Shown in pieces: positions 54,980 through 63,329 of a stretch of DNA of 64,000 nucleotides. The position numbers and the translations under genes are program-made. The notes under the pieces are model-generated. The model was not told the DNA's origin. It was given only the letters and a program-made list of their open reading frames with translations, and made no database searches. Location: contig CP070686.1 in assembly GCA_020353055.1 (NCBI GenBank), forward strand, positions 557,231 to 621,230, given 5' to 3'. The number at the start of each line of letters is the position of its first letter. Position 1 is the first letter of the stretch. Source of the stretch: Caldifarciminota bacterium. Its GTDB lineage: Bacteria > Hydrothermota > Tepidihabitantia > SM23-42.

Positions 54980-56167
54980 CTACTGCTTCTCCTCTTGCGC
55001 AGCACGGATCGTTTCCTTTATCACCTCTTCGATGGGCATATCGTATGCGTAGACTTTGATCTTCTTGAAAAACTCGGCGTGTACACTCTTCGCTTGCTCG
55101 ATGATTTTTCTCCCCTGTTCCTCCATGTTGCCTGCCATTCTCATGATCATCGGCTTAGTGGGTCTATTTTCTACAACATACTGGACCACGGCCCTTGCCC
55201 AATCATCACATCTTGAGATACCACCAAACCGCGCGCCGAAAATCGCCTTCACACGCGGATTATCGAGCAACAAACCCAACATAGTGCGCAACTTCTCCTG
55301 GGTCGGAGCGCCACCAGAATCCATGAAATTTGCCGGCCTACCGCCATAATGCTGTATAAGGTCGATCGCGGCGATACCAAAACCTGCACCACCAGGGAAT
55401 ACGCCGATATCACCATCCAGGTCCACATAGGGTATTCCTGCCCTTTTCGCAATCCTCTCACGTTCGGTCAACTCCCCAACTTCATGTCTTGCAGTGATAC
55501 CCAGTTCCTTCAAATCAGGATGGCGATACATGGCATCCTCATCTAAATCGACCTTGGCATCAAGTGCAAACAGCCTATCGTCATCGGACACAACAAGGGG
55601 ATTGATCTCTGCCACCTTACAATCATAGCCGAGAAATAGACGGTAAAGACCCAGCACCAACTCGGTACCGGCGTTGAGCAAAGGACCATTTAATCTCAAA
55701 CCACTGGCCACCTTTCTAGCCATAAATGGTGCGATAACACTACCTGGGTTCAAGTGATACTTTAGCAATGCCTGGGGTGAAGTCTGGGCAACTTCCTCAA
55801 TTTCGACGCCGCCTTGACGGCTGGTCATTATTAGATAGCGATGTTCAAGCCGGTCAATTATGACCGCAAGATAAAGTTCCTGTTTGATGGTAATTTTCTG
55901 TTCAACGAGAACACGGTCGATCGTATACCCGGCATGTTCTTGACCCAATAAATTGGATATCTTTTCCAGAGCTTCGGTATGGTCTGATGCGAATTGGATG
56001 AGCCCTGATTTACCGCGACCGCCGGCAAATGCCTGCGCTTTTATCACCACTGGATATATCACCTTGTCGAGATTCTGATAGCTGTTTCTATCTATGACAA
56101 CACCAGGAGGCACTGGCAACCCACGCCGAGCAAAGATCCGTTTGGCTTCGTACTCGTAAAGTCTCAT
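54980..56167 (-). CDS. SucC-like acid-CoA ligase beta subunit (possibly citryl-CoA synthetase large subunit)
   Basis: A 395-residue ATP-grasp beta subunit: LYEYEAKRIFARRGLPVPPG, nucleotide site IKAQAFAGGRGKSG, AEINPLVV, and a C-terminal ligase domain. Departures from SucC are FPGGAGFGI (usually NGAG), MDSGGAPTQEK (usually DVGGGA) and FGARFGGISRCDD (usually NIFGGIMRCD). The SGGAP segment resembles the SGAPS segment of ATP-citrate lyase. With the alpha subunit it forms acyl-CoA from acid, CoA and ATP/GTP. It has its own promoter-like sequence. Confidence 0.85.
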   Translation of the reverse strand: MRLYEYEAKRIFARRGLPVPPGVVIDRNSYQNLDKVIYPVVIKAQAFAGGRGKSGLIQFASDHTEALEKISNLLGQEHAGYTIDRVLVEQKITIKQELYLAVIIDRLEHRYLIMTSRQGGVEIEEVAQTSPQALLKYHLNPGSVIAPFMARKVASGLRLNGPLLNAGTELVLGLYRLFLGYDCKVAEINPLVVSDDDRLFALDAKVDLDEDAMYRHPDLKELGITARHEVGELTERERIAKRAGIPYVDLDGDIGVFPGGAGFGIAAIDLIQHYGGRPANFMDSGGAPTQEKLRTMLGLLLDNPRVKAIFGARFGGISRCDDWARAVVQYVVENRPTKPMIMRMAGNMEEQGRKIIEQAKSVHAEFFKKIKVYAYDMPIEEVIKETIRAAQEEKQ

Positions 56168-56176
56168 ATGGGTTTA

Positions 56177-56204
56177 ATTATATTTACTCCAGGTAGGAAT
56201 GCAA
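56177..56204 (-). promoter_or_regulatory. Promoter of the SucC-like operon
   Basis: On the minus strand: TTGCAT at 56204-56199, a 16-bp spacer, and TATAAT at 56182-56177. The ATG follows after 9 nt. The -35 box is weaker than the others. Confidence 0.6.
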
Positions 56205-56214
56205 GAGCAAGACG

Positions 56215-56724
56215 TTAATCTGTTCTCGCTATATCGAAATCAATGAAATCACAATGGTGGATAACGATCGCTTCGGGCGACCGGGTTACGCTCTCACCTT
56301 CTTTTGAATGTGCGGCTACTATGTGGGCGATTTCGACTGGCAGACCGGCTTCAAGAACAAGGCCATAACCAGAAACCGGATGGCGTACCATCTTCCCGAA
56401 CTCGCTCTTAACAATGGTCTTGCCTTTCCTGGTATATTCAATGAGCTTGCCAACATCGTGCACAAGAGCACCCGTTATCAGCACATCCATATTTAGATCC
56501 TGCCTTGTCTGACCTATGGCCATAGCCATATCAGTGACCCTTCTGGTGTGCTCTATCAAGCTGGTTTTTACGTCGGTCAGGAGAGTGAAAGGAACGTCGT
56601 CGATCTTGTCCCAACCCCCCTTTGCTACTGCCAGTTGCCATGTCTTGACAACACCCTCTCTTAAATCTTTGTTCATTATTTTGTTGATCTGAGGGAAAGA
56701 ATCTTCTACATAATTTCTATCCAT
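56215..56724 (-). CDS. HD-domain phosphohydrolase-like protein
   Basis: A 169-residue HD-superfamily protein: IEHTRRV, ALVHDVGK (HD pair), HPVSGYGL, AHSKEG, and IHHCDFIDFD make a complete metal site. Such enzymes hydrolyse nucleotides or other phosphoesters; substrate unknown. It lies inside the carbon-metabolism cluster between the set-2 aconitase small subunit and the SucC-like gene, so a regulatory or metabolite-repair role near that pathway is possible. Confidence 0.85.
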   Translation of the reverse strand: MDRNYVEDSFPQINKIMNKDLREGVVKTWQLAVAKGGWDKIDDVPFTLLTDVKTSLIEHTRRVTDMAMAIGQTRQDLNMDVLITGALVHDVGKLIEYTRKGKTIVKSEFGKMVRHPVSGYGLVLEAGLPVEIAHIVAAHSKEGESVTRSPEAIVIHHCDFIDFDIARTD

Positions 56725-56743
56725 TGGCTACCCCTCCTGAATT

Positions 56744-57235
56744 TCACTCAGTACGTTTAAGGTATTCGAGTAAACCGCCCGCCTGCATTATATCGAGCTC
56801 CAGCGCAGATAATGTACGCGCTTGTATGTGAGTGCCGCGGGTCTGGTTCTTGATCAATCCAGTACTTATGTCAATTTCCAACTCATCGCCATCCACCAGT
56901 GATTTTGTGTGCTCCAACATCAGAATCGGCAGACCCGTGTTCACACAATTACGGTGGAATATTCTGGCAAATGATTCCGCAATAACGACCGCGACACCGA
57001 TCCCTTTGATGGCAACCGGTGCATGTTCGCGTGAAGAACCACAGCCAAAGTTCTTGCCGGCAACAATGATATCACCAGATGAGACATTGTCGATGAATTC
57101 TTCTCCGCGATCAGTGCCTTCCATTGCATGACGTGCCATTTCAACCTTGTCGGTCAGGGGTAGGTACTTACCAGGATAGATCTGATCCGTGTCGATGTCG
57201 TCACCGAACCTCCACAAACGGCCTTTGACAATCAT
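56744..57235 (-). CDS. Aconitase-family (LeuD-like) small subunit, set 2
   Basis: A 163-residue swivel-domain subunit: [57 protein letters not shown]. The PGKYL loop is followed by PLTD, unlike set 1 (SITT), so the two sets may have different substrates. Its start overlaps the large-subunit stop by 4 bp, so the pair is translationally coupled. Confidence 0.88.
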   Translation of the reverse strand: MIVKGRLWRFGDDIDTDQIYPGKYLPLTDKVEMARHAMEGTDRGEEFIDNVSSGDIIVAGKNFGCGSSREHAPVAIKGIGVAVVIAESFARIFHRNCVNTGLPILMLEHTKSLVDGDELEIDISTGLIKNQTRGTHIQARTLSALELDIMQAGGLLEYLKRTE

Positions 57236-58476
57236 AGACTCCTCGGATCGGTTATCTGACCGGTTACGGCGGTGGCTGCCGCAGTTGCCGGTGAGGCAAG
57301 ATATACGTTTGCTCCCCTACCCAACTTGCCGATAAAATTGCGGTTTGAAGTTGAAACCAACGTCTCTCCCGGCGCGAGTATACCAGGGTGACCAGTAGTG
57401 CAAAGAGCACACCCCGGGTTGGTTACAACGGCTCCACTTGCCAGGAAGATCTCATGAACACCGGACTGTATCGCTTCCCTTGCCACTTCCATTGTCGCCG
57501 GTACAACGATCAACCTCAATCCTTCTTTTACCTTACGTCCCTTCAATATCTCTGCGGCAACCAGTAAATCTTCATGCCGGCCATTAGTGCAGGAACCGAT
57601 GAATACCTGATCGACCTTCACCCCGGAGACTTCCGCGACATCTTTTACATTATCTGGTGCATGAGGACAGGATATTTGGGGAACAAGCTGCCCAACGCTG
57701 AACCTGTAGACCTTCGAGTATTTTGCATCTTCATCCGCGGAGATCTTCTCCAAAGGCTCCTTGGCGCGTTTCTTAATGAAATCAAGCACTCGTTCATCAG
57801 GAACGATGAAACCAACATCACCCGACATCTCGGTGACCAAACTCGCCATGGTTATGCGCTCGGATAAGCCCATATGCACAACAGTCTCTCCTGAGAACTC
57901 GATCGCCTTATTGAGGGCACCGCTTGTTGTTATTTCCTTGACTATCGTCAGTATCAAATCCTTTACGCCGACATGCTCTGCGAACTCACCGCTGATTTCA
58001 ATCTTTATCGTTTCCGGCACCTGAAACCATAATTTGCCCTTATACATTGCACCGGCAATGTCAGTAGTTCCCATACCAAAACCCGCAGCACCCACCGCTC
58101 CCAGAAGATTCATATGGCTGTCAGTGCCCACAATAACATCCCATGGTTTTACCAACCCGTTTTCGAGCAATATGTGCTGTCCTATCCCGGTATTGACATC
58201 AAACAATCTCGTACCTTGACGCCGTGCGAAATCGCGCAATATCTTTTGGTTCGTAGCAACCTTCTCATTACGTGCTGGGATATGGAGGTCAAATGTTATT
58301 GCCACCCTATCTGGATCAAAAACAGATTGAGTGCCGTAACTCTGCTCATACTCCTGAATAACATTCGGTCCACCGAAGTCACGCATGGCTACAAGATTTA
58401 GTTTTGCCCATATGTAGTCACCGGGCTTAACATCTCTACCGGCCGCTCGTGAGAAGATCTTTTCAATAATCGTCAT
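57232..58476 (-). CDS. Aconitase-family (LeuC-like) large subunit, set 2
   Basis: A 414-residue 4Fe-4S subunit: MTIIEKIFSRAAGRDVKPGDY, GTDSHMNLLGAVGAAGFGMGTTD, cluster ligands in IGSCTNGR and NPGCALCTTGHPG, and SNRNFIGKLG. It starts 25 bp downstream of isocitrate dehydrogenase in the same direction, so citrate/isocitrate isomerisation (aconitase role) is attractive for this set. A 3-isopropylmalate or homocitrate role cannot be excluded. Confidence 0.9.
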   Translation of the reverse strand: MTIIEKIFSRAAGRDVKPGDYIWAKLNLVAMRDFGGPNVIQEYEQSYGTQSVFDPDRVAITFDLHIPARNEKVATNQKILRDFARRQGTRLFDVNTGIGQHILLENGLVKPWDVIVGTDSHMNLLGAVGAAGFGMGTTDIAGAMYKGKLWFQVPETIKIEISGEFAEHVGVKDLILTIVKEITTSGALNKAIEFSGETVVHMGLSERITMASLVTEMSGDVGFIVPDERVLDFIKKRAKEPLEKISADEDAKYSKVYRFSVGQLVPQISCPHAPDNVKDVAEVSGVKVDQVFIGSCTNGRHEDLLVAAEILKGRKVKEGLRLIVVPATMEVAREAIQSGVHEIFLASGAVVTNPGCALCTTGHPGILAPGETLVSTSNRNFIGKLGRGANVYLASPATAAATAVTGQITDPRSL

Positions 58477-58501
58477 GTCTATTCAGAAAGTCACTTTTCT
58501 T

Positions 58502-59593
58502 CTAACACTTATCGGCAATCGCCTCGGCCATCTCCAAACTCGTAGCATTACCACCCATGTCATACGTTCGTACTTTACCTTCAGTTATGATTGCAGCAAT
58601 TGCTTCTTCGACCCGTATGGCGGACTTAGTTTCACCGAGCCATTCAAGCATCATCTTGGCAGCTAGAATCGTCGCAATTGGGTTGACCTTGTACATGCCG
58701 GCGTACTTTGGAGCAGATCCATGGGTGGGTTCAAATAGCGCATAATCAATTCCGATATTGCCGCTTGACCCGAAGCCTAGACCTCCTGTCATCTGTGCGC
58801 ATAGATCGGATATTATGTCGCCATAGAGATTAGGAGCAACGAGAACATCGTAATCATGAGGCCTTTTCAGTAGCCACTGGCACAGTGAATCGACATTTGC
58901 ATCACCGTGCTCAATAGCAGAATAGGATTTCGCTATATCATAGAAAATTTCAAGGAACAAACCGTCTGTGGCGCGCACTACATTTGCCTTGTGTACGCAG
59001 GTCACCTTCTTACGTTTGTGCTTACTGGCAAAATCAAATGCTGCTTCGATTATTCTCCGGCATCCCTTCGGCGTATTCACTTTAATAGAAATTGCTGCCT
59101 CAGGCGATACCCTCTCCATCCCCCTCACCTTGAGCATTTCTTTAGGGATTGGGTAGAATTCGACACCAGAATACAGATCTTCAGTGTTCTCCCGGAAAAT
59201 AACAAAATCAATATCTTCTTTGTAATTCAAAGGATTACCCGGATACGCGCGACAGGGCCTCTTGCAAATGTAAAGGTCGAATAACTGACGCATGCGCACG
59301 ATCGGACTTCGATAGATATAGCCTTTGTTCTGCATCGCTTTGTCGAGTTCTTTGTCAGCGACTGTCTTTGGTTTCGAAGTGATCGCCCCGAACATGGCAG
59401 CGTCGGTCATCTTCATCAAATCGATGGTTCTTGTCGGCAGGGGATCGCCCTCTTTGCACCAGAATTCCCAACCTACGTCGCCGTGTATATACTCTGCATC
59501 AAGCTTAATTTTATCAAGTACTATCTTAGTAGCATCGAGCACATCCTTGCCTATGCCATCGCCCGGTAACCAGGCAATCCTATGTTTTGCCAT
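58502..59593 (-). CDS. Isocitrate/isopropylmalate dehydrogenase family protein, probably isocitrate dehydrogenase
   Basis: A 363-residue decarboxylating dehydrogenase: LPGDGIGKDVLDATKIVL, RSPIVRMRQLFDLYICKRPCRA (substrate Ser and Arg), FVIFRENTEDLYSGVEF, K in HKANVVRATDG, APNLYGDIISDLCAQMTGGLGFG, and EPTHGSAPKYAGMYKVNP. These segments fit isocitrate dehydrogenase better than IPMDH. In an oxidative direction it yields 2-oxoglutarate; in a reductive TCA setting it carboxylates it. An AAGGAGA ribosome site precedes the ATG. Coenzyme choice not assigned. Confidence 0.88.
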   Translation of the reverse strand: MAKHRIAWLPGDGIGKDVLDATKIVLDKIKLDAEYIHGDVGWEFWCKEGDPLPTRTIDLMKMTDAAMFGAITSKPKTVADKELDKAMQNKGYIYRSPIVRMRQLFDLYICKRPCRAYPGNPLNYKEDIDFVIFRENTEDLYSGVEFYPIPKEMLKVRGMERVSPEAAISIKVNTPKGCRRIIEAAFDFASKHKRKKVTCVHKANVVRATDGLFLEIFYDIAKSYSAIEHGDANVDSLCQWLLKRPHDYDVLVAPNLYGDIISDLCAQMTGGLGFGSSGNIGIDYALFEPTHGSAPKYAGMYKVNPIATILAAKMMLEWLGETKSAIRVEEAIAAIITEGKVRTYDMGGNATSLEMAEAIADKC

Positions 59594-59694
59594 TTCATTC
59601 TCCTTTACTGCTTAGCACCTTCATTCAAATACGGCCTGTGACTTTTCGCACAACGAGCCACACAAGATGATATTGAATGTCGATATCGAGTGTT

Positions 59695-60819
59695 TTATTG
59701 CTGATTGACCGTACCTTGATAGATACGCCACTTTTTGTAGAGCTTTGCCCCCATTTTCTTGATTCCGTTATTAACCTCGTAATTGTCCTCGAGCGTCCAG
59801 GACAGCTCGCCTCCCTTGTAGCCCAGGCGTTTTCCTACCTTGAATGATTCCAAATACAATAGTGACTCCAAACCCATCTTTTGAAATTGCTTTCGGACTC
59901 CCATGATAACCAACCTTGCTTCGGTGATCTGCCGCTTGTAATACAGGAATTTCAGCATTTCAATAAACCCGAGTTTACCATTGAGTCTCTTCAATACTTC
60001 GTTATAATTCGGCACACTAAGTGATACTGCGGCAGGCACGTTGTTTATCTCGATGATCAATACGAGATCCGGTATTATGAGTGGCTTGAGAACCTTGGCT
60101 ATTTCCTTAAACTCGGCCTCGGTCATAGCCACAGACCCCCAATTGGGACTCCATGCATCATTGTAAACCTCGCGTATTTTCTTCACTTCTTTCGTGAAAT
60201 CCTTCATATTCACAGCACGCAGTTTCAGATCCGGCACGCGCCGACGCACGATGGATGTTATACGTTCAAGATATTCGATTGGAGCATCATCAGTGTCGAC
60301 ATAATATGCATATAGATCTTTGGCTTTCGTTAAACCCGATGCCAGAGCAAGTTCATGATAATATTCGGGAGTATAAGTCATCATGATAAAAGGAGAAGAA
60401 AAATATCCTTCTAATAGAAAGCCACATTCGTCGTTTGTCGATGGGTTCATCGGTCCGATGAATGTGCTCATACCTTTCTCGCGATGGAATTTCTCGGCTG
60501 TTCCGTAAAGCGCCCGGGCAACCTCGGCATCATTTTCGCACTCAAAAAAGCCGAAGTAGCCGGTGTTTTCTTTCCAACAATCGATGAAATTACGATCAAC
60601 AATAGCTCCAATCCTGCCGACCAAATGCTCATTTCGATACGCGAGCAGCAGTTCGCGCTCTGAGTGTTCCCAAAAAGGATTCTGGGACACATCGAATAGA
60701 TGATACATATCTTTCCTCAGCGGAGGGACCCAATATCTGTCATCCTTGTAAAGGCCGTACGGGAATTCAATGAATGCCTTCAGTTGTTTTTCATTCTCGA
60801 CACGGACGATTGAAATCAT
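59695..60819 (-). CDS. GNAT-like acyltransferase, candidate bacterial ceramide synthase
   Basis: A 374-residue protein with GNAT-like features: LLAYRNEHLVGRIGAIVDRNF and FFECENDAEVARALYGTAEKF in an N-terminal half, and the acyl-CoA-type fold signature GVRKQFQKMGLESLLYLESF near the end. No signal peptide. It starts in an ATGA overlap with the alpha-oxoamine synthase gene, so their products are made together. Proteins of this kind act as bacterial ceramide synthases next to serine palmitoyltransferase in some bacteria; this function is inferred from pairing and rough resemblance only. Confidence 0.7.
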   Translation of the reverse strand: MISIVRVENEKQLKAFIEFPYGLYKDDRYWVPPLRKDMYHLFDVSQNPFWEHSERELLLAYRNEHLVGRIGAIVDRNFIDCWKENTGYFGFFECENDAEVARALYGTAEKFHREKGMSTFIGPMNPSTNDECGFLLEGYFSSPFIMMTYTPEYYHELALASGLTKAKDLYAYYVDTDDAPIEYLERITSIVRRRVPDLKLRAVNMKDFTKEVKKIREVYNDAWSPNWGSVAMTEAEFKEIAKVLKPLIIPDLVLIIEINNVPAAVSLSVPNYNEVLKRLNGKLGFIEMLKFLYYKRQITEARLVIMGVRKQFQKMGLESLLYLESFKVGKRLGYKGGELSWTLEDNYEVNNGIKKMGAKLYKKWRIYQGTVNQQ

Positions 60820-62003
60820 TTTACCAACCCGGTTTCCTTTGCACACTTCGCGAATGTATCAAGCACTATTTCTATGTCCTCATCGGTGTGCGTCGCCATG
60901 TAACTGGTTCTTATCAAAGCACGACCAGGTGGTGTTGCGGGTGAAATCACAGGATTCGCAAACACGTGGTTCGTATATAACATCTTCCAGAACATAAAGC
61001 ATGCTTCATCAGCACCTATGATGACGGGTACCACCGGGGATTCCGATGCACCGACATCGAGTCCGATATTCTTGAAACCCTTCAGTATGCGGTCGGTTAT
61101 TTCCCACAGCCGTTGTCTACGTTCCGGCTCGGACTTGATTATGTCCAAGGAAAATTGCGCACTCGCAACTGACGCCGGAGTCATACTGGCAGAAAAAATC
61201 AACGCCCGCGCCGTATGTTTGATATGTGTTATCACATCCTTTTCGCCTACGGCAAACCCGCCGAGTGAGGCGAACGCCTTGCTAAAAGTGCCCATGATGA
61301 GATCCACATCGTTTAGCACGTCAAAGTGCTCGCATGCCCCGCGGCCTTGTTTTCCGAGGACTCCGATACCGTGCGCATCATCAACCAGCAATCTTGTGTT
61401 ATACTTTTTCTTTAAACGCACGACCTCGCTTAGGTTAGCCAGATCGCCCTCCATGCTGAACACTCCATCAACAATGATGAGCTTTCCATTGTCTTCCGGG
61501 AGCGACTGTAGAATCCGTTCGAGCTCCTGCATGTTGTTGTGAGGATACTTCTTGACGACTCCAAACGACAAACGACAGCCATCAATGATTGACGCATGGT
61601 TTTGACGGTCGATGATAATGATATCATCCTTCCCTACGATCGACGATATGATTCCCAAGTTGGTCTGAAATCCGGTCGAAAAAACAATGGCACCTCCCTT
61701 GTCAAAGAAATCTGCGAGGTCCTGCTCCAGTTTAACATGAATGTCCAGGGTACCATTGAGAAAACGCGATCCGGAACAGGTCGAACCATATTTCCGAACC
61801 GCATTAATGACTGTTTCCCTCATCCGTGAATCGGCAGCAAGACCAAGATACCCGTTCGAACCGATCATGATGAACTCCTCACCATCGATCGTGACGCGAT
61901 GGTCCTGCGTCGATTGGATGGGTGTGAAATATGGATAGATCCCGAACTGCTGCGCCGTTTCCACCATATTAACGATTGCTTCGCATTTCTTGAATAGATC
62001 CAT
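60816..62003 (-). CDS. Alpha-oxoamine synthase (KBL/BioF/serine palmitoyltransferase family)
   Basis: A 395-residue PLP enzyme that condenses an amino acid with an acyl-CoA. SNGYLGLAADSRM, GSTCSGSRFLNGTLDIH, VFSTGFQTNLGI, DDAHGIGVLG, and the PLP lysine in GTFSKAFASLGGF. The pocket does not by eye separate glycine C-acetyltransferase, 8-amino-7-oxononanoate synthase and serine palmitoyltransferase; no other biotin or threonine genes are near. Coupling to an acyltransferase favours the sphingoid-base role. Predicted leaderless mRNA. Confidence 0.88.
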   Translation of the reverse strand: MDLFKKCEAIVNMVETAQQFGIYPYFTPIQSTQDHRVTIDGEEFIMIGSNGYLGLAADSRMRETVINAVRKYGSTCSGSRFLNGTLDIHVKLEQDLADFFDKGGAIVFSTGFQTNLGIISSIVGKDDIIIIDRQNHASIIDGCRLSFGVVKKYPHNNMQELERILQSLPEDNGKLIIVDGVFSMEGDLANLSEVVRLKKKYNTRLLVDDAHGIGVLGKQGRGACEHFDVLNDVDLIMGTFSKAFASLGGFAVGEKDVITHIKHTARALIFSASMTPASVASAQFSLDIIKSEPERRQRLWEITDRILKGFKNIGLDVGASESPVVPVIIGADEACFMFWKMLYTNHVFANPVISPATPPGRALIRTSYMATHTDEDIEIVLDTFAKCAKETGLVK

Positions 62004-62010
62004 TTAGGCA

Positions 62011-62038
62011 ATTATATACATATGTGTCGATAAGTCAA
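62011..62038 (-). promoter_or_regulatory. Promoter of the alpha-oxoamine synthase/acyltransferase operon
   Basis: On the minus strand: TTGACT at 62038-62033, a 16-bp spacer, and TATAAT at 62016-62011; the ATG follows after 7 nt. Confidence 0.85.
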
Positions 62039-62051
62039 TATTCGCAGTATT

Positions 62052-63329
62052 TTAAATCTTTTTTGCGCGTATGTGTCTCAGGAACCACTTGATGTCGAAT
62101 ATTCTGTCCAATTCCTGAGGACTGAGATATCTGGTTACTCGCCTGTCGGACTTAGCGACCACCTTTAGATGGGTTCTGGTCTGGACTGCTTTGAAGGATG
62201 CTTTCTGTACAATGCTGTAAGCACGTACACGCTCCATGCCCTTTTCAATCAAAGCATTCATAAGACGCTGAGATGCGTACACCCCCTGACTCATCTCGAT
62301 ATTCTCCCTCATCCTATCAGGGAACACCTGTAGGTTCTTGATTACATAAAGCATCTTCTCCGTAATATAATGCACTAGATGTAGCATATCAGGAAAAATC
62401 ACCCGTTCCACCGATGAATTGGTAAGATCCCTTTCATGCCAGAGACTCACGTTCTCAAGGGAACTGAACATGTAACCGCGGATTACCTTCACTAACCCAC
62501 ATACCCGCTCGCATATTATAGGGTTCTTCTTATGGGGCATCGCTGAAGACCCTTTCTGCCCCTTGGTGAACGGTTCTGAAACTTCGCCTATTTCCGAACG
62601 TGAAAGGTTACGTAGTTCGGTGGCGATGCGCTCAAGCCCACACGCATATAATGTATAGGCGGCGGCGAGTTCTCCGAAACGATCCCTCGGTAAGACCTGA
62701 GTACTGACCGGTTCCGGTTTCAGCCCTAATTTTCGCATAACCTTCTTTTCGATCCGTGGCGGCAAAATTGTATACGTGCCGACAGCGCCGGATAGTTTGC
62801 CGTACGATATATTCTTCTTCGCGTTCAATATTCGTTTGTAATTTCTCACGGTTTCCTCGGACCACGAGGCTACCTTGTAACCGAATGTAATTGGTTGGGC
62901 AAATACCCCATGGGTCCGTCCGATCTCCGGGGAGTCCTTGTATCTAACCCTGAGCCTGTGTAATTGACGACACAGTCTATTGATGTCCCCCAATATAATG
63001 TCTGTTGCTTGTAGGATAATCAAAACGAATGCCGTATCGACGAGATCGTAGGAAGTCATCCCGAAGTGAAGCCAGCGGCCGTCCTTTGCCACCTTCTCGC
63101 GTACCGCCTCGAGGAACGCGATGACGTCATGATTGGTTATCTTTTCGATCTCATCGATCCTTTCCGGAGTCACTTTGACATTCCTCAATTTACGACTCAG
63201 CCCCTTTGGTATGATATGCTCGGCTTCTTCGACCTCGGCAACGACCCTTTCAACATCAAGCCACACATGGAACTTGTATTCTTGACTAAGTATCCTGGAA
63301 AGTCCTTTTGTTTGATAACGTTTTATCAT
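62052..63329 (-). CDS. purB: Adenylosuccinate lyase
   Basis: A 425-residue fumarase/aspartase-superfamily lyase that releases fumarate from SAICAR and adenylosuccinate in purine synthesis. HFGMTSYDLVDTA, RTHGVFAQPITFG, the signature loop KGQKGSSAMPHKKNP, and ENVSLWHERDLTNSSVERV. Length is normal. The start overlaps the htrA-like stop as ATGA. Confidence 0.96.
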   Translation of the reverse strand: MIKRYQTKGLSRILSQEYKFHVWLDVERVVAEVEEAEHIIPKGLSRKLRNVKVTPERIDEIEKITNHDVIAFLEAVREKVAKDGRWLHFGMTSYDLVDTAFVLIILQATDIILGDINRLCRQLHRLRVRYKDSPEIGRTHGVFAQPITFGYKVASWSEETVRNYKRILNAKKNISYGKLSGAVGTYTILPPRIEKKVMRKLGLKPEPVSTQVLPRDRFGELAAAYTLYACGLERIATELRNLSRSEIGEVSEPFTKGQKGSSAMPHKKNPIICERVCGLVKVIRGYMFSSLENVSLWHERDLTNSSVERVIFPDMLHLVHYITEKMLYVIKNLQVFPDRMRENIEMSQGVYASQRLMNALIEKGMERVRAYSIVQKASFKAVQTRTHLKVVAKSDRRVTRYLSPQELDRIFDIKWFLRHIRAKKI

